Positions 26,062-34,833 of a stretch of DNA of 64,000 nucleotides are shown piece by piece. The notes below the pieces were generated by a model, which did not search any database, was not told where the DNA came from, and saw only the letters and a program-made list of their open reading frames with translations. The stretch spans positions 558,001 to 622,000 of the forward strand of contig NZ_JAJDOP010000002.1 of the NCBI RefSeq assembly GCF_020595095.1. The letters are read 5' to 3'. This DNA comes from Microvirga rosea. GTDB taxonomy: Bacteria > Pseudomonadota > Alphaproteobacteria > Rhizobiales > Beijerinckiaceae. Within the stretch, counting starts at the first letter, position 1, and each line of letters begins with the position of its first letter. Made by a program: the position numbers and the translations under genes.

Positions 26062-26121
26062 GTCTCGTGGAATAACGGTCCTGATGGAATATTCCAACGC
26101 GGCTTTTAGATCGAAATCAAC

Positions 26122-26637
26122 ATGCGCCAACCGAGGCCCAGGCCCCGCCCCCTTGCCGACTTTCTCGACGCCTGCCTGGGTCCGAGCCTGGCGGCACAAG
26201 GCTTTGCCACGTCGGACGTGATCATCGCCTGGCCGGACATCGTGGGCGAGAAGCTGGCGGCCTTCACCCAGCCTCTCAAGATCGAATGGAAGCGCAAAGC
26301 CCCCCACGCGGACCCGGATGCCCGCCCGGACCCCGCAACCCTGGTGGTGCGGGTCGAGAGCGCCTTCGCCCTCGAAATGCAGCATCTCGCCCCCATCGTG
26401 ATGGATCGGGTCAACACCTATTACGGCTGGCGCTGCATCGGAAAGCTCGTGCTCAAACAGGGCCCCGTGCGGCGAATCACCAAAGAACGGGCCGTTCCCC
26501 GACCGTTGAGCCAGGCGGACCGGGAGCGCCTGGCGGCGGCCATTCAACCCATCGAGGAGGAGCCGCTGCGAGCCGCCTTGGATCGTTTGGGCGAGGCCAT
26601 CGTTGGTTCGAGCGGCGGAACACGCACGAAAGCGTGA
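26122..26637 (+). CDS. DUF721 (DciA-like) domain protein
   Basis: A 171-residue protein of the DUF721 family. The segment VIIAWPDIVGEKLAAFTQPLKI and the later LVVRVESAFALEMQHLAPIVMDRVN are typical. DUF721 members include DciA, the helicase-loading factor in bacteria lacking DnaC; this relative is longer at both ends and its own role is not shown. Start ATG 26122 gives a basic N-terminus (RQPRPRPRP). It is divergent from mutY (60-bp intergenic space) and precedes dsbA and smc, an order seen widely in Rhizobiales. Confidence 0.82.
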   Translation: MRQPRPRPRPLADFLDACLGPSLAAQGFATSDVIIAWPDIVGEKLAAFTQPLKIEWKRKAPHADPDARPDPATLVVRVESAFALEMQHLAPIVMDRVNTYYGWRCIGKLVLKQGPVRRITKERAVPRPLSQADRERLAAAIQPIEEEPLRAALDRLGEAIVGSSGGTRTKA

Positions 26638-26709
26638 CGGAAGAGGCGCTTGTCAGGCGAACCAACTCCCTCTACCGCAGAATGAAATCTCTCACGGAGC
26701 TCCTTGCAG

Positions 26710-27348
26710 ATGATCACCCGGCGTCAAACGCTTCAGCTTCTCGGCACAGCCGCCGCGGCGGCTTTCGTGGCCACGAGCCTGCCCGCCTTCGCGCAAAACG
26801 TCTCGGTCCAGGATCTGGCGGTCCAGGGACCCCTCGGGGACGTGGTCCTCGGCTCTGCGGACGCCAAGGTCACGATCGTCGAATACGCCTCGCTGACCTG
26901 CTCCCATTGCGGGCATTTTCACCAGGAAACTTGGCCGGAACTGAAGAAGCGCTACATCGACACCGGCAAAGTGCGCTTCACCTTGCGGGAATTCCCCCTC
27001 GATCCCCTGGCGACGGCCGGCTTCATGCTCGCCCGCTGCGACGGGAACGACAAATATTACCCGATCACCGATCTCCTGTTCGAGCAGCAGAAAAACTGGG
27101 CTTTCGTGGACAAGCCCCTCGACGCCCTGCGCCAGATCATGAAGCAGGCCGGTTTTTCACAGGAGAAATTCGACACTTGCTTGCGGGACCAGAAACTTTA
27201 TGACGCGGTGAATGCGGTGAAGAACCGGGCTATTGAGCAGTTCAAGGTGGACTCGACCCCGACTTTCTTCATCAATGGCGAGCGTCACCCGGGAAGCCTG
27301 TCGATCGATGAGCTCGAGAAGATCATCAAGCCCTTGTTGGGGGCCTAA
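26710..27348 (+). CDS. DsbA-family thiol:disulfide interchange protein
   Basis: Periplasmic thioredoxin-fold oxidoreductase, 212 residues. It has a twin-arginine-like signal (TRRQTLQLLGTAAAAAF, cleavage near PAFAQN). The active site is CSHC in LTCSHCGHF at about residues 65-68, and the cis-Pro loop is STPTFFINGE. This matches the DsbA/BdbD-type proteins that precede smc in Rhizobiales. A free pair of cysteines (ARCDG, DTCLRD) lies in the inserted helical domain. Start ATG 26710; a TTG two codons upstream is possible. GGAG lies upstream. It is probably expressed with DUF721; smc follows after 45 bp. Confidence 0.9.
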   Translation: MITRRQTLQLLGTAAAAAFVATSLPAFAQNVSVQDLAVQGPLGDVVLGSADAKVTIVEYASLTCSHCGHFHQETWPELKKRYIDTGKVRFTLREFPLDPLATAGFMLARCDGNDKYYPITDLLFEQQKNWAFVDKPLDALRQIMKQAGFSQEKFDTCLRDQKLYDAVNAVKNRAIEQFKVDSTPTFFINGERHPGSLSIDELEKIIKPLLGA

Positions 27349-27393
27349 ACTCTCTCACCCTGCCCCCGTGGGGCGGGACGGAAAGGCGCGTCC

Positions 27394-30300
27394 ATGAAGC
27401 TGACGCGCCTTCGCATCGCCGGCTTCAAGACTTTCGTCGAGCCGATGGATTTCCTGATCGAGCCGGGCTTGACCGGCGTCGTCGGGCCAAACGGCTGCGG
27501 CAAATCGAACCTTGTCGAGGCCCTGCGCTGGGTCATGGGAGAAAACTCCCACAAGAACATGCGCGCCACGGGAATGGACGACGTCATCTTCTCCGGCTCC
27601 GGAGGCCGGCCGGCCCGCAATACGGCCGAGGTGATGCTCACCATCGACAACGCGGAGCGCACGGCTCCGGCCGCCTTCAACGACGCCGATCTGCTGGAGA
27701 TTTCCCGCAAGATCGAGCGTGAGGAGGGCTCCACCTACCGAATCAACGGCAAGGAGGTGCGCGCCCGCGACGTGCAGATCCTCTTCGCGGACGCGGCCAC
27801 GGGCGCGCGCTCGCCGGCGCTGGTGCGCCAGGGCCAGATCAGCGAAATCATCTCCGCCAAGCCACAGGCCCGGCGCCGCATCCTGGAAGACGCCGCCGGT
27901 ATTGCCGGCCTCCATGCCCGCCGTCACGAGGCCGAGCTTCGCCTGAAGGCGGCGGAGGACAACCTGCTCCGCGTCGAGGACGTGATCCGGGAGCTTGAGA
28001 CCCAGGTCGACAGCCTCAAGCGCCAGGGCCGCCAGGCGTCGCGCTACAAGAACCTGTCCGCCGAAATCCGCCGGCTCGAAGCTCTTCTTTACGCGATCGG
28101 ATTTGCCGAGGCCCGAGAACAGGCCGCCGCCGCGGAGCAACAGGCGGCGGACAACCTCAAAGCCGTCGCCGACCGGACGGAGGAGCAGACAAGGACTGCG
28201 ACCGCCCAGGCGATTGCGGCGCATGCGATCCCGCCGCTGCGGGAGGCCGAGGCCAAGGCCGCGGCGGCTCTCCAGCGGCTGACCCATGCGCGGAACGAGC
28301 TCGAGTCGGAGGAGCGGCGCTCGAAGGATCGGGTCACCGAGCTTGAGCGGCATATCGGCGACCTGAACCGCGATCTCGCGCGAGAGGCGGTCCAGCGGAC
28401 CGATGCCGAGGCGACGATCGAGCGCCTGCGCGGGGAAGAAGCGGAACTGACCCTTACGACGGACGGGGCGGACGATGCCCGCGCCGAGAGCGAGGAACGC
28501 CTTCGACAGGCGGAAGCCGAACTTGCGGAAGCCGAAGCCTCCTTGGGAGCTCTTCAGGCCCAGACGTCGGACCTGAATGCCCGCCGGGCCGCTCTGGAGC
28601 GGACGATTCGCGAGGAGATGGAGCGGTCGGCGCGTTTCGCGGCGGAAAAGGAGCGGATCGAGCGCGACATCGCGGCTCTCGCGGCTCCGGCCGACGACGG
28701 CCCTGACATCGACACCCTGCGCGAGGAGACCGACCTCGCCGAGGAAATCGCGCAGAACGCCGAAGAATCGGTCATCGCTGCCCGTGAAACCCTCGCGGCC
28801 GCCCGGGAAGCCGAGCATCGGCTGCGCCAACCCTTGAACGAAGCGGAACGCAAGGCGCAGCGCCTCGAAACCGAGGCCCGCACGCTGGCGAAGCTGGTCA
28901 CCTCGGCCACGGGCGATCTCTGGCCCCCCGCCCTCGACCAGATCACCGTTCAAAAGGGCTATGAAACCGCTCTCGGCGCCGCACTGGGCGACGATCTGGA
29001 TGCATCCACCAACCCCACCGCTCCTGCCCACTGGGCGGAGACGGGGCTCGAGGACAACGACCCTTCCCTTCCCGAAGGCGTTCCTTCCCTCGCGGATCTG
29101 GCGCAAGCGCCGGCCGCCCTGCAGCGGCGTCTGCGCCAGATCGGCGTCGTCTCGAAGGCGGACGGGCTCCGGCTCCGGGGCTCGCTCAGGCCGGGCCAGC
29201 GTCTCGTTTCTCAGGAAGGCGATCTTTGGCGCTGGGACGGCTTCACCACCGCCGCGGAGGCGCCATCCCCGGCGGCCCGCCGCCTGGCGGAGAAGAATCG
29301 CCTTGGAGACTTGGAGCGGGAAGCCGCCGCCGCCCGCGAGGACGCCGAGCGCCTGCGCCACGAGGCGGAGGAGGCCTTGAATGCGGTCCGGGCCGCCGCA
29401 TCGCACGAGATGCAGGCAATCGAGGCGGCCCGGCAGGCCCGACAGGCCCTCGATGCGTCCCGCAGCCGCCTGGCCCACGCCGAAAGGCGCGAGGCTGAGC
29501 TGGGTCAGCGGCGGTCGGCCCTGCAAGAAGGCCTTTCCCGCATTTCGGAGAGCGAGAACGAAGCCCGCGAGCGCGCCGGCGAGGCCGAGACTGCCCTCGA
29601 AGACCTTGCTCCGGCGCCGGACCTGGAAAACCGTCTGCTCGAGGAGCGGACCCTTGTGGCGGAGCGCCGGGCGGCGGCATCGGAAGCCCGGGCGGCCTTG
29701 CAATCCTTCGTCCACGAAGCGGAGCTGCGTCGGCGCCGTCAGGAAGCGATCGTCTCCGACATTCGCCTGTGGACCGAGCGGGCCGCCAGAGCCGCCAAGG
29801 CACTCGAAGACCTTGGCGAACGGCTGGAGCGGGCCCAGGACGAGCATCAACGGCTGCTGGAAGCGCCCGATACCTATCTCCTGCGCCGCCGTGCCCTGAT
29901 GGCGGAAGTCGAGGAGGCCGAGGCCAAGCGCAAGGAGGCCGCCGACCGGCTCGCCGACGCGGAAACCCAGCTTGCGGAAACCGACCGGGCCGCCCGGGCC
30001 GCTCTGGAAGCCCTCGCGGCGGCCCGCGAAGCCCGCGCAGGCTCGCAGGCCCGCCATGAAGCAGCGATCCAGCGCCTCGCGGAAATTACCCGCGCCATCT
30101 CGGAGAATCTCGACACCACGCCCGCCGGGCTCATCGAGCTCGCCGGCCTGAGGGACGGGGTGGAGCTTCCGACCCAGAACGAGATCGAATCGAAGCTTCA
30201 TTCCCTCAAAGGCGATCGGGAACGTCTGGGCGCCGTGAACCTGCGTGCCGAGGAGGAGCTGGCGGAGCTCGAAACGAAGCACGGCAGCATCGCGTCGGAA

Positions 30301-30852
30301 CGGGACGACCTTGTCGAGGCGATCAAGCGCCTGCGCGGCGCGATCGGCAGCCTCAATCGGGAAGGACGGGAAAGACTTCTTGCCGCCTTCGACGTGGTGA
30401 ACGCACACTTTCAGCGTCTCTTCACCACCCTTTTCGGTGGCGGCACCGCCGAGCTGACCCTTGTCGACTCGGATGATCCGCTGGAAGCCGGCCTGGAGAT
30501 TCTGGCCCGGCCTCCCGGCAAAAAACCGCAGAGCATGACCCTGCTGTCCGGCGGTGAACAGGCCCTGACGGCGACGGCGCTGATCTTTGCCGTGTTCCTG
30601 ACGAATCCCTCCCCGATCTGTGTTCTCGACGAGGTGGACGCGCCCTTGGACGACGCCAACGTGGAGCGCTATTGCGACCTTCTGGAAGAGATGGCGCGCA
30701 GCACCGAGACGCGGTTCGTGGTGATTACGCACAACCCGATCACCATGGCGCGGATGGACCGTCTGTTCGGCGTCACCATGGCTGAAAGGGGCGTCTCGCA
30801 GCTGGTTTCCGTCGACCTTCAAAGCGCCGAGCGCATCCTTGAGACGGCGTAA
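27394..30852 (+). CDS. smc: Chromosome segregation ATPase SMC
   Basis: Cytoplasmic SMC ATPase of 1152 residues, the expected size, organising and segregating the chromosome with ScpA/ScpB. Walker A is GPNGCGKSN (31-39). Two long Glu/Ala/Arg-rich coiled coils (about 165-505 and 620-1000) flank a hinge at roughly 510-615. The C-terminal ATPase half has the signature LLSGGEQALTATAL and Walker B ICVLDEVDAPLDD. No truncation or frameshift is seen. It is the last gene of the mutY/DUF721/dsbA/smc block and is followed by the ATP synthase promoter region. The long open frame antisense to it is a high-GC shadow. Confidence 0.97.
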   Translation: MKLTRLRIAGFKTFVEPMDFLIEPGLTGVVGPNGCGKSNLVEALRWVMGENSHKNMRATGMDDVIFSGSGGRPARNTAEVMLTIDNAERTAPAAFNDADLLEISRKIEREEGSTYRINGKEVRARDVQILFADAATGARSPALVRQGQISEIISAKPQARRRILEDAAGIAGLHARRHEAELRLKAAEDNLLRVEDVIRELETQVDSLKRQGRQASRYKNLSAEIRRLEALLYAIGFAEAREQAAAAEQQAADNLKAVADRTEEQTRTATAQAIAAHAIPPLREAEAKAAAALQRLTHARNELESEERRSKDRVTELERHIGDLNRDLAREAVQRTDAEATIERLRGEEAELTLTTDGADDARAESEERLRQAEAELAEAEASLGALQAQTSDLNARRAALERTIREEMERSARFAAEKERIERDIAALAAPADDGPDIDTLREETDLAEEIAQNAEESVIAARETLAAAREAEHRLRQPLNEAERKAQRLETEARTLAKLVTSATGDLWPPALDQITVQKGYETALGAALGDDLDASTNPTAPAHWAETGLEDNDPSLPEGVPSLADLAQAPAALQRRLRQIGVVSKADGLRLRGSLRPGQRLVSQEGDLWRWDGFTTAAEAPSPAARRLAEKNRLGDLEREAAAAREDAERLRHEAEEALNAVRAAASHEMQAIEAARQARQALDASRSRLAHAERREAELGQRRSALQEGLSRISESENEARERAGEAETALEDLAPAPDLENRLLEERTLVAERRAAASEARAALQSFVHEAELRRRRQEAIVSDIRLWTERAARAAKALEDLGERLERAQDEHQRLLEAPDTYLLRRRALMAEVEEAEAKRKEAADRLADAETQLAETDRAARAALEALAAAREARAGSQARHEAAIQRLAEITRAISENLDTTPAGLIELAGLRDGVELPTQNEIESKLHSLKGDRERLGAVNLRAEEELAELETKHGSIASERDDLVEAIKRLRGAIGSLNREGRERLLAAFDVVNAHFQRLFTTLFGGGTAELTLVDSDDPLEAGLEILARPPGKKPQSMTLLSGGEQALTATALIFAVFLTNPSPICVLDEVDAPLDDANVERYCDLLEEMARSTETRFVVITHNPITMARMDRLFGVTMAERGVSQLVSVDLQSAERILETA

Positions 30853-30968
30853 GGGTTTCAAGCTCAGCCATCATTCAGCCTCAGAATCGTGGGCGTTTTC
30901 ACGCAAGGCTGTTGCTAACATAGAAAATAATTCGTTTTTACAAGGACTTAACTCTTTCCTGACGGTCC

Positions 30969-30997
30969 TTGACAGGGGGGACCCTCCCCCATATGTT
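30969..30997 (+). promoter_or_regulatory. Sigma-70-type promoter of the atp (F0) operon
   Basis: TTGACA (30969-30974), a 17-base spacer, then TATGTT (30992-30997), with a likely start near 31004 and atpI at 31062. The spacer is a G-run followed by a C-run (GGGGGGACCCTCCCCC), able to pair with itself. Confidence 0.6.
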
Positions 30998-31061
30998 TCG
31001 CGCGGCTTTCGGGGCCGGGATTCCAAGACCTTTCCCGCACCGCTTATCTCAGGAGAACGCC

Positions 31062-31436
31062 ATGGCGGACCCTACGAAGCGGAATGGTGAAGACGGTCAG
31101 GAGCCGACCAGTTCCGACGATGCTAACCTGACAGCGAGACTGAAATCTCTCGATGCGCGGATCGATCAAGCGTCCGCACAGCGAACCAAGATGACAGAAT
31201 CGCAGTCTCGATCGAAGTCCGATTCCAGCGCGCTCGGCCAAGCCTTCCGGCTTTCGGCGGAGTTCGTGTCAGGGGTCGTGGCGGGCGGGATTGTCGGGTG
31301 GATCGTCGATCATCTGTTCGGGATCTCTCCCTGGGGGCTCATCGTGTGCATCATTCTCGGCTTCTGTGCCGGGATGCTCAATCTTTTGCGAGCGGCGGGC
31401 CTCATGAAGGGTGCCCGGTATGATGAGAAGCGGTGA
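31062..31436 (+). CDS. atpI: ATP synthase protein I (AtpI/AtpZ-like)
   Basis: Small membrane protein (124 residues) encoded ahead of the F0 genes, thought to help c-ring assembly or Mg2+ supply. The first ~70 residues are charged and soluble. The last part has two transmembrane helices (about 68-88 and 92-112): LSAEFVSGVVAGGIVGWIVDHLFG and GLIVCIILGFCAGMLNLLRAAG, the family pattern. Start ATG 31062 has AGGAGA at 31051-31056; an in-frame start at 30969 lies inside the promoter and is rejected. It is the first gene of the F0 operon (atpI-B-E-F'-F), 57 bp before atpB. Confidence 0.88.
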   Translation: MADPTKRNGEDGQEPTSSDDANLTARLKSLDARIDQASAQRTKMTESQSRSKSDSSALGQAFRLSAEFVSGVVAGGIVGWIVDHLFGISPWGLIVCIILGFCAGMLNLLRAAGLMKGARYDEKR

Positions 31437-31493
31437 ACGATCCCCATCCCAGCCGAATAATGGCGACAGGTAAGAGCGATTTAAGAGCGGATC

Positions 31494-32222
31494 ATGGCAA
31501 GCCCAATCGAGCAATTCCAGATCAAGCCCATCATTCCTGTCATCAACTTTACCAATTCGTCGCTGTTCATGGTCGGCGCCGTGGCGGTCATCGTCGGTGG
31601 CCTGATGCTGGCGACCCGCAAGCGCGCGCTGGTTCCCGGCCGCGCCCAGTCGGTCGCCGAGGTGCTGCACGATTTCGTGGCAGGCACCTTAAGGGACGCG
31701 GCAGGCGATGAGGGGATGAAGTTCTTCCCTCTCGTGTTCTCCCTGTTCATGTTCGTGCTCACCGCGAACCTGCTCGGTATGATCCCGGGCTTCTTCACGG
31801 TCACGAGCCACGTCATCGTCACCTTCTCGCTGGCGATCCTCGTCATCGGAACGGTGATCGTTTACGGCTTCGTGAAGCACGGCACCCACTTCCTCGGGCT
31901 TTTCGTGCCGTCAGGCGTGCCCGCCTGGCTTCTGCCCTTCATCGTCGTGATCGAGCTCATCTCGTTCCTCTCGCGGCCGATCTCCCTGTCCCTCCGTTTG
32001 TTCGCCAACATGCTCGCGGGGCATATTGCACTCAAGGTTTTCGCCGGCTTCGTGGTGGCTCTTCTGGGCGCCGGCGGAGCTTTGACGATCCTCGCTCCGC
32101 TTCCGCTCCTCATGGCGGTCGCTCTCATGGCGCTCGAGTTCCTCGTCGCCGCTCTGCAGGCCTACGTCTTCACGGTGTTGACCTGCATCTACCTCAACGA
32201 CGCGCTGCACCCGGGCCACTAG
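31494..32222 (+). CDS. atpB: ATP synthase F0 subunit a
   Basis: Proton-channel subunit of F0, 242 residues with about five or six transmembrane helices. The essential Arg lies in [43 protein letters not shown] and a C-terminal [19 protein letters not shown] are diagnostic. Start ATG 31494 follows the atpI stop after 57 bp. It is the second gene of the operon. As in other Rhizobiales, F0 lies apart from the F1 genes, none of which are in the window. Confidence 0.96.
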   Translation: MASPIEQFQIKPIIPVINFTNSSLFMVGAVAVIVGGLMLATRKRALVPGRAQSVAEVLHDFVAGTLRDAAGDEGMKFFPLVFSLFMFVLTANLLGMIPGFFTVTSHVIVTFSLAILVIGTVIVYGFVKHGTHFLGLFVPSGVPAWLLPFIVVIELISFLSRPISLSLRLFANMLAGHIALKVFAGFVVALLGAGGALTILAPLPLLMAVALMALEFLVAALQAYVFTVLTCIYLNDALHPGH

Positions 32223-32280
32223 GTCTGCGCTGCGTTAATCCCTTCCCTCCCGGTCAAACACCAATCCTAAGGAGATCACG

Positions 32281-32505
32281 ATGGATCCGGTTGCTTTCAA
32301 GTTCCTCGGCGCGGGCCTCGCCTGCATCGGCATGGGCCTCGCCGCTATGGGCGTCGGCAACATCTTCGGTAACTTCCTCTCGGGCGCCCTGCGCAATCCG
32401 TCGGCTGCCGACGGACAGTTCGCTCGCGCCTTCATCGGCGCGGCGCTCGCAGAAGGTCTCGGCATCTTCTGCCTCGTCGTCGCCCTCGTCCTTCTCTTCA
32501 CCTGA
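32281..32505 (+). CDS. atpE: ATP synthase F0 subunit c
   Basis: Rotor-ring proteolipid, 74 residues, two transmembrane helices joined by the polar loop RNPSA. The proton-carrying carboxylate is Glu58 in [10 protein letters not shown], and the Gly-rich first helix ([21 protein letters not shown], shown by type) is normal. Start ATG 32281 is preceded by AAGGAG. A 9-bp stem hairpin follows the gene, consistent with the need for many more c subunits than other F0 subunits. Confidence 0.96.
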   Translation: MDPVAFKFLGAGLACIGMGLAAMGVGNIFGNFLSGALRNPSAADGQFARAFIGAALAEGLGIFCLVVALVLLFT

Positions 32506-32560
32506 TATCAATACGGTGATCGGGAGGGCGGAGCGCTCAGGCGCTTCGCTTCGAGAATGG

Positions 32561-32583
32561 TGACGGCGGTTCATCCGCCGTCA
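32561..32583 (+). other. Intercistronic hairpin between atpE and atpF'
   Basis: Perfect 9-bp stem TGACGGCGG/CCGCCGTCA with a TTCAT loop, followed by TTCATCGTTTC. It may act as a partial terminator or a 3' stabiliser that raises atpE mRNA over the b subunits. Confidence 0.55.
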
Positions 32584-32626
32584 TTCATCGTTTCTAGGAC
32601 GACCCAATCCTATCAGGATCAGTTCC

Positions 32627-33175
32627 ATGGCTCAGGCCCAGACGACCCACGCTGAAACGGAAGCCCATGGCGGCGCCCATGAAGACATCGGCTTTCCCCC
32701 CTTCAAGACGGAAACCTTCGGCGGCCAGGTGCTCTGGCTGGCGATCACCTTCGTGGCTCTCTACGCCCTTCTGTCCAAACTGGTTCTGCCGCGCCTGTCC
32801 GGCATTATCGAGCACCGCCGCGTGACCATCGCCGGCAACCTCGACGAGGCAGCCGCCATGAAATCCCGCGCCGAGGCGGCCGGAGCCGCCTACGAGAAGG
32901 CGCTTTCGGAAGCCAAGACCCGCGCTCAGGCGCTCGCTCAGGAAGCACGCTCGCAGGTTTCCTCGGAGACCGAGGCCAAGCGCAAGGCGCTCGAGGCCGA
33001 CCTCGGCAAGCGTCTTTCCGAGTCCGAAGCCGTTATCGCTCAGAAGAAGGCCGAAGCGATGGCCAATGTCCGCGGCATCGCCGCCGAGACCGCCAGCGCC
33101 ATCGTCGAACGCCTGACCGGCAAGGCCCCTGCCCCGCAGGTGGTGGAAGCCGCTCTCGACCAACCCAACGCCTGA
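32627..33175 (+). CDS. atpG: ATP synthase F0 subunit b'
   Basis: The diverged second stator subunit found in alphaproteobacteria and photosynthetic bacteria, 182 residues. The N-terminal ~25 residues are His/Glu-rich and cytoplasmic or periplasmic tail-like (HAETEAHGGAHED). One transmembrane helix follows (about 35-55, VLWLAITFVALYALLSKLVL), then a long Ala/Glu/Lys-rich amphipathic stalk. FPPFKTETFGGQ before the helix is typical of b'. Start ATG 32627. It lies 14 bp before atpF, and the two products form a heterodimeric stalk. The symbol atpF' is also used for it. Confidence 0.92.
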   Translation: MAQAQTTHAETEAHGGAHEDIGFPPFKTETFGGQVLWLAITFVALYALLSKLVLPRLSGIIEHRRVTIAGNLDEAAAMKSRAEAAGAAYEKALSEAKTRAQALAQEARSQVSSETEAKRKALEADLGKRLSESEAVIAQKKAEAMANVRGIAAETASAIVERLTGKAPAPQVVEAALDQPNA

Positions 33176-33189
33176 TTCAGGAGTTTCCC

Positions 33190-33675
33190 ATGCTGTCCAG
33201 CGCTGAATTCTGGGTTGCCGTCGCTTTCGTGATTTTCTGGGGCATCCTGTTCTACTACGGCGTGCCCGGCAAGGTCATGAGCTCGCTCGATACGCGCGGC
33301 AAGCGAATCGCCGATGAACTCACCGAGGCCAAGCGGTTGCGGCAGGACGCCGAAAAGCTCCTCCGGGAATTCGAGGCCAAGCGCGAGGCTGCTGAACGCG
33401 AAGCAGCCGATATCGTCTCCACGGCCAAGGAAGAAGCCGAGCGCCTGGCTCGCGAGGCTCAGGAGAAGATGGCCGACTTCGTGACGCGCCGGACCGCCTC
33501 CGCGGAAGCGAAGATCGCCCAGGCCGAAGCTCAGGCATCAGCCGAAGTCCGCGCCGCCGCTGTCGACGCCGCCGTCAAGGCTTCCGAACGGGTGCTGCGT
33601 AACGAATTGTCCGGCCCCGTGGGCGCTTCCCTTGTGGAAAAAAGCCTCAACGACGTGCGTGCCAAGCTGCAGTAA
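33190..33675 (+). CDS. atpF: ATP synthase F0 subunit b
   Basis: Stator stalk subunit of 161 residues: an N-terminal transmembrane helix (about 6-26, FWVAVAFVIFWGILFYYGVP) followed by a coiled-coil stalk rich in Ala, Glu, Arg and Lys that contacts F1 and delta. VPGKVMSSLDTRGKRIADELTEA right after the helix is a family hallmark. AGGAG precedes the ATG at 33190. It is the last gene of the operon, with a strong terminator 27 bp after the stop. Confidence 0.94.
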   Translation: MLSSAEFWVAVAFVIFWGILFYYGVPGKVMSSLDTRGKRIADELTEAKRLRQDAEKLLREFEAKREAAEREAADIVSTAKEEAERLAREAQEKMADFVTRRTASAEAKIAQAEAQASAEVRAAAVDAAVKASERVLRNELSGPVGASLVEKSLNDVRAKLQ

Positions 33676-33701
33676 GGGCATCGCGCACATGCGTCATCGA
33701 A

Positions 33702-33725
33702 GGGCCGCCCGTGAGCGGCCCTTTT
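33702..33725 (+). terminator. Terminator of the atp (F0) operon
   Basis: Stem GGGCCGC/GCGGCCC with a 6-base loop, followed by TTTTCGTTTT. It lies between atpF and the HAD gene. Confidence 0.85.
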
Positions 33726-33741
33726 CGTTTTAGGAGATGTC

Positions 33742-34395
33742 ATGCTGGTGATCTTCGATTGCGACGGCGTCCTGGTGGATTCCGAAGCCCTTGCCTGCCG
33801 GATCGATGCCGAATTCCTGACCGCACTCGGTTTTCCCTACACGGTGCAGGATATCATCACGCAATTCGTCGGCGTATCCCTGAAGGACATGACCGCGCGA
33901 ATCGAGGCTGCGCACAATCGCGCCCTTCCTGCCGATTTTGGCGAGCGGATCAACAAGACCCTCTTCGCCCGCTTCGAAGAGGAGCTACAGCCGATTCCCA
34001 GCGTGCGGGATGCGATTCTCGCCCTCCCCTACGCGCGCTGTGTCGCTTCCTCCTCCACCCATGACCGAATCGCCCTGTCGCTTCGCGTCACGGGTCTTGC
34101 GGACTTGTTTGCGAATGTCTTCAGTGCAACGGAAGTGCGTCACGGCAAACCGGCGCCGGATCTTTTCCTGCACGCCGCTTCCCGCATGGGTGCCTCCGCG
34201 GCCGAGTGCCTGGTGATCGAAGACTCGCCATCGGGTGTACGCGCGGCCTGCGCGGCAGGGATGAAGGTGATCGGGTTCGTCGGCGGAGGACATTGTGCGC
34301 CGGGCCACGCGGACAAGCTGCGCGATGCGGGCGCTCCGGTTATCATCGAACGCATGACCGAGCTGCCCGAGATGGTGCGCCGGTACGCGGCCTGA
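33742..34395 (+). CDS. HAD superfamily phosphatase (beta-phosphoglucomutase/GPH type)
   Basis: A 217-residue HAD hydrolase. Motif I is IFDCDGVLVDSE (nucleophile Asp), motif II lies in CVASSSTHDR, motif III includes the Lys of RHGKPAPDLFLHAA, and motif IV is VIEDSPSGVRAA. The cap between motifs I and II is the small helical C1 type of the phosphoglycolate phosphatase/beta-phosphoglucomutase group; YieH/YfbT-type sugar phosphatases are the closest pattern. The substrate cannot be assigned. The ATG at 33742 follows the atp terminator by 16 bp, with TAGGAG upstream. It is followed by extragenic repeats. Confidence 0.88.
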   Translation: MLVIFDCDGVLVDSEALACRIDAEFLTALGFPYTVQDIITQFVGVSLKDMTARIEAAHNRALPADFGERINKTLFARFEEELQPIPSVRDAILALPYARCVASSSTHDRIALSLRVTGLADLFANVFSATEVRHGKPAPDLFLHAASRMGASAAECLVIEDSPSGVRAACAAGMKVIGFVGGGHCAPGHADKLRDAGAPVIIERMTELPEMVRRYAA

Positions 34396-34420
34396 CAACT
34401 CGTCATCGAAACAGCTCCGC

Positions 34421-34564
34421 CGTCATTCCGGGGCGCCGAAGGCGAGCCCGGAACCCAGAACCGATGACGGTGCCGGGAAAGACGCAGCGGCTGCCATAGT
34501 GCCTTATCTCGAACCGTTAGCGGATATGGGTTCCGGGCTCTCGCTTTGCTCGCCCCGGAATGAC
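34421..34564. repeat. Extragenic palindromic element, copy 1
   Basis: It begins GTCATTCCGGGGCG and ends CGCCCCGGAATGAC, so its ends are inverted repeats, and inner arms (CCCGGAACCC and GGGTTCCGGG) also pair. A similar unit follows 11 bp later. This form of intergenic palindrome recurs in Rhizobiales genomes. It lies in the 438-bp gap between the HAD gene and gcvPB, which otherwise holds no gene. Confidence 0.8.
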
Positions 34565-34575
34565 AGAGCGCCACC

Positions 34576-34716
34576 GTCATTCCGGATGGCAGCAGGCAAG
34601 TCCGGAACCCATAAACGCTGAAGGGGCCGGAAAGAACGCAACGGCTGCCGTAGCTCTTTATCCTGCCTCGCTAGCGTTTCCGGGTTCCGGGTTCCGCTGC
34701 GCTGCCCCGGACTGAC
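34576..34716. repeat. Extragenic palindromic element, copy 2 (degenerate)
   Basis: Begins GTCATTCCGGATGG and ends TGCCCCGGACTGAC, with inner arms TCCGGAACCC and GGGTTCCGGG. Similar to copy 1 in length (about 141 bp) and arm sequence, with scattered mismatches, suggesting an older duplicate. Confidence 0.75.
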
Positions 34717-34783
34717 GGGTGGAGCGATATCTCTTCCGTTCACCGATCGCCGCCGCAAGGGAAAGGCCGCCCTCATAGGAAGA

Positions 34784-34805
34784 AGGCCGGGATTTCTCCC
34801 GGCCT
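34784..34805 (-). terminator. Terminator of the glycine cleavage operon
   Basis: Perfect 9-bp stem AGGCCGGGA/TCCCGGCCT with a 4-base loop. On the minus strand it is followed by TCTTCCT. It lies about 30 bp after the gcvPB stop. Confidence 0.75.
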
Positions 34806-34833
34806 CCTTGAGTTTCCTGCGACCTGACTTTGC

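Noticed and set aside
27355-30861. A 1168-codon minus-strand open frame
   Set aside because: It is the exact antisense of smc, whose Walker, hinge and signature motifs are unmistakable.
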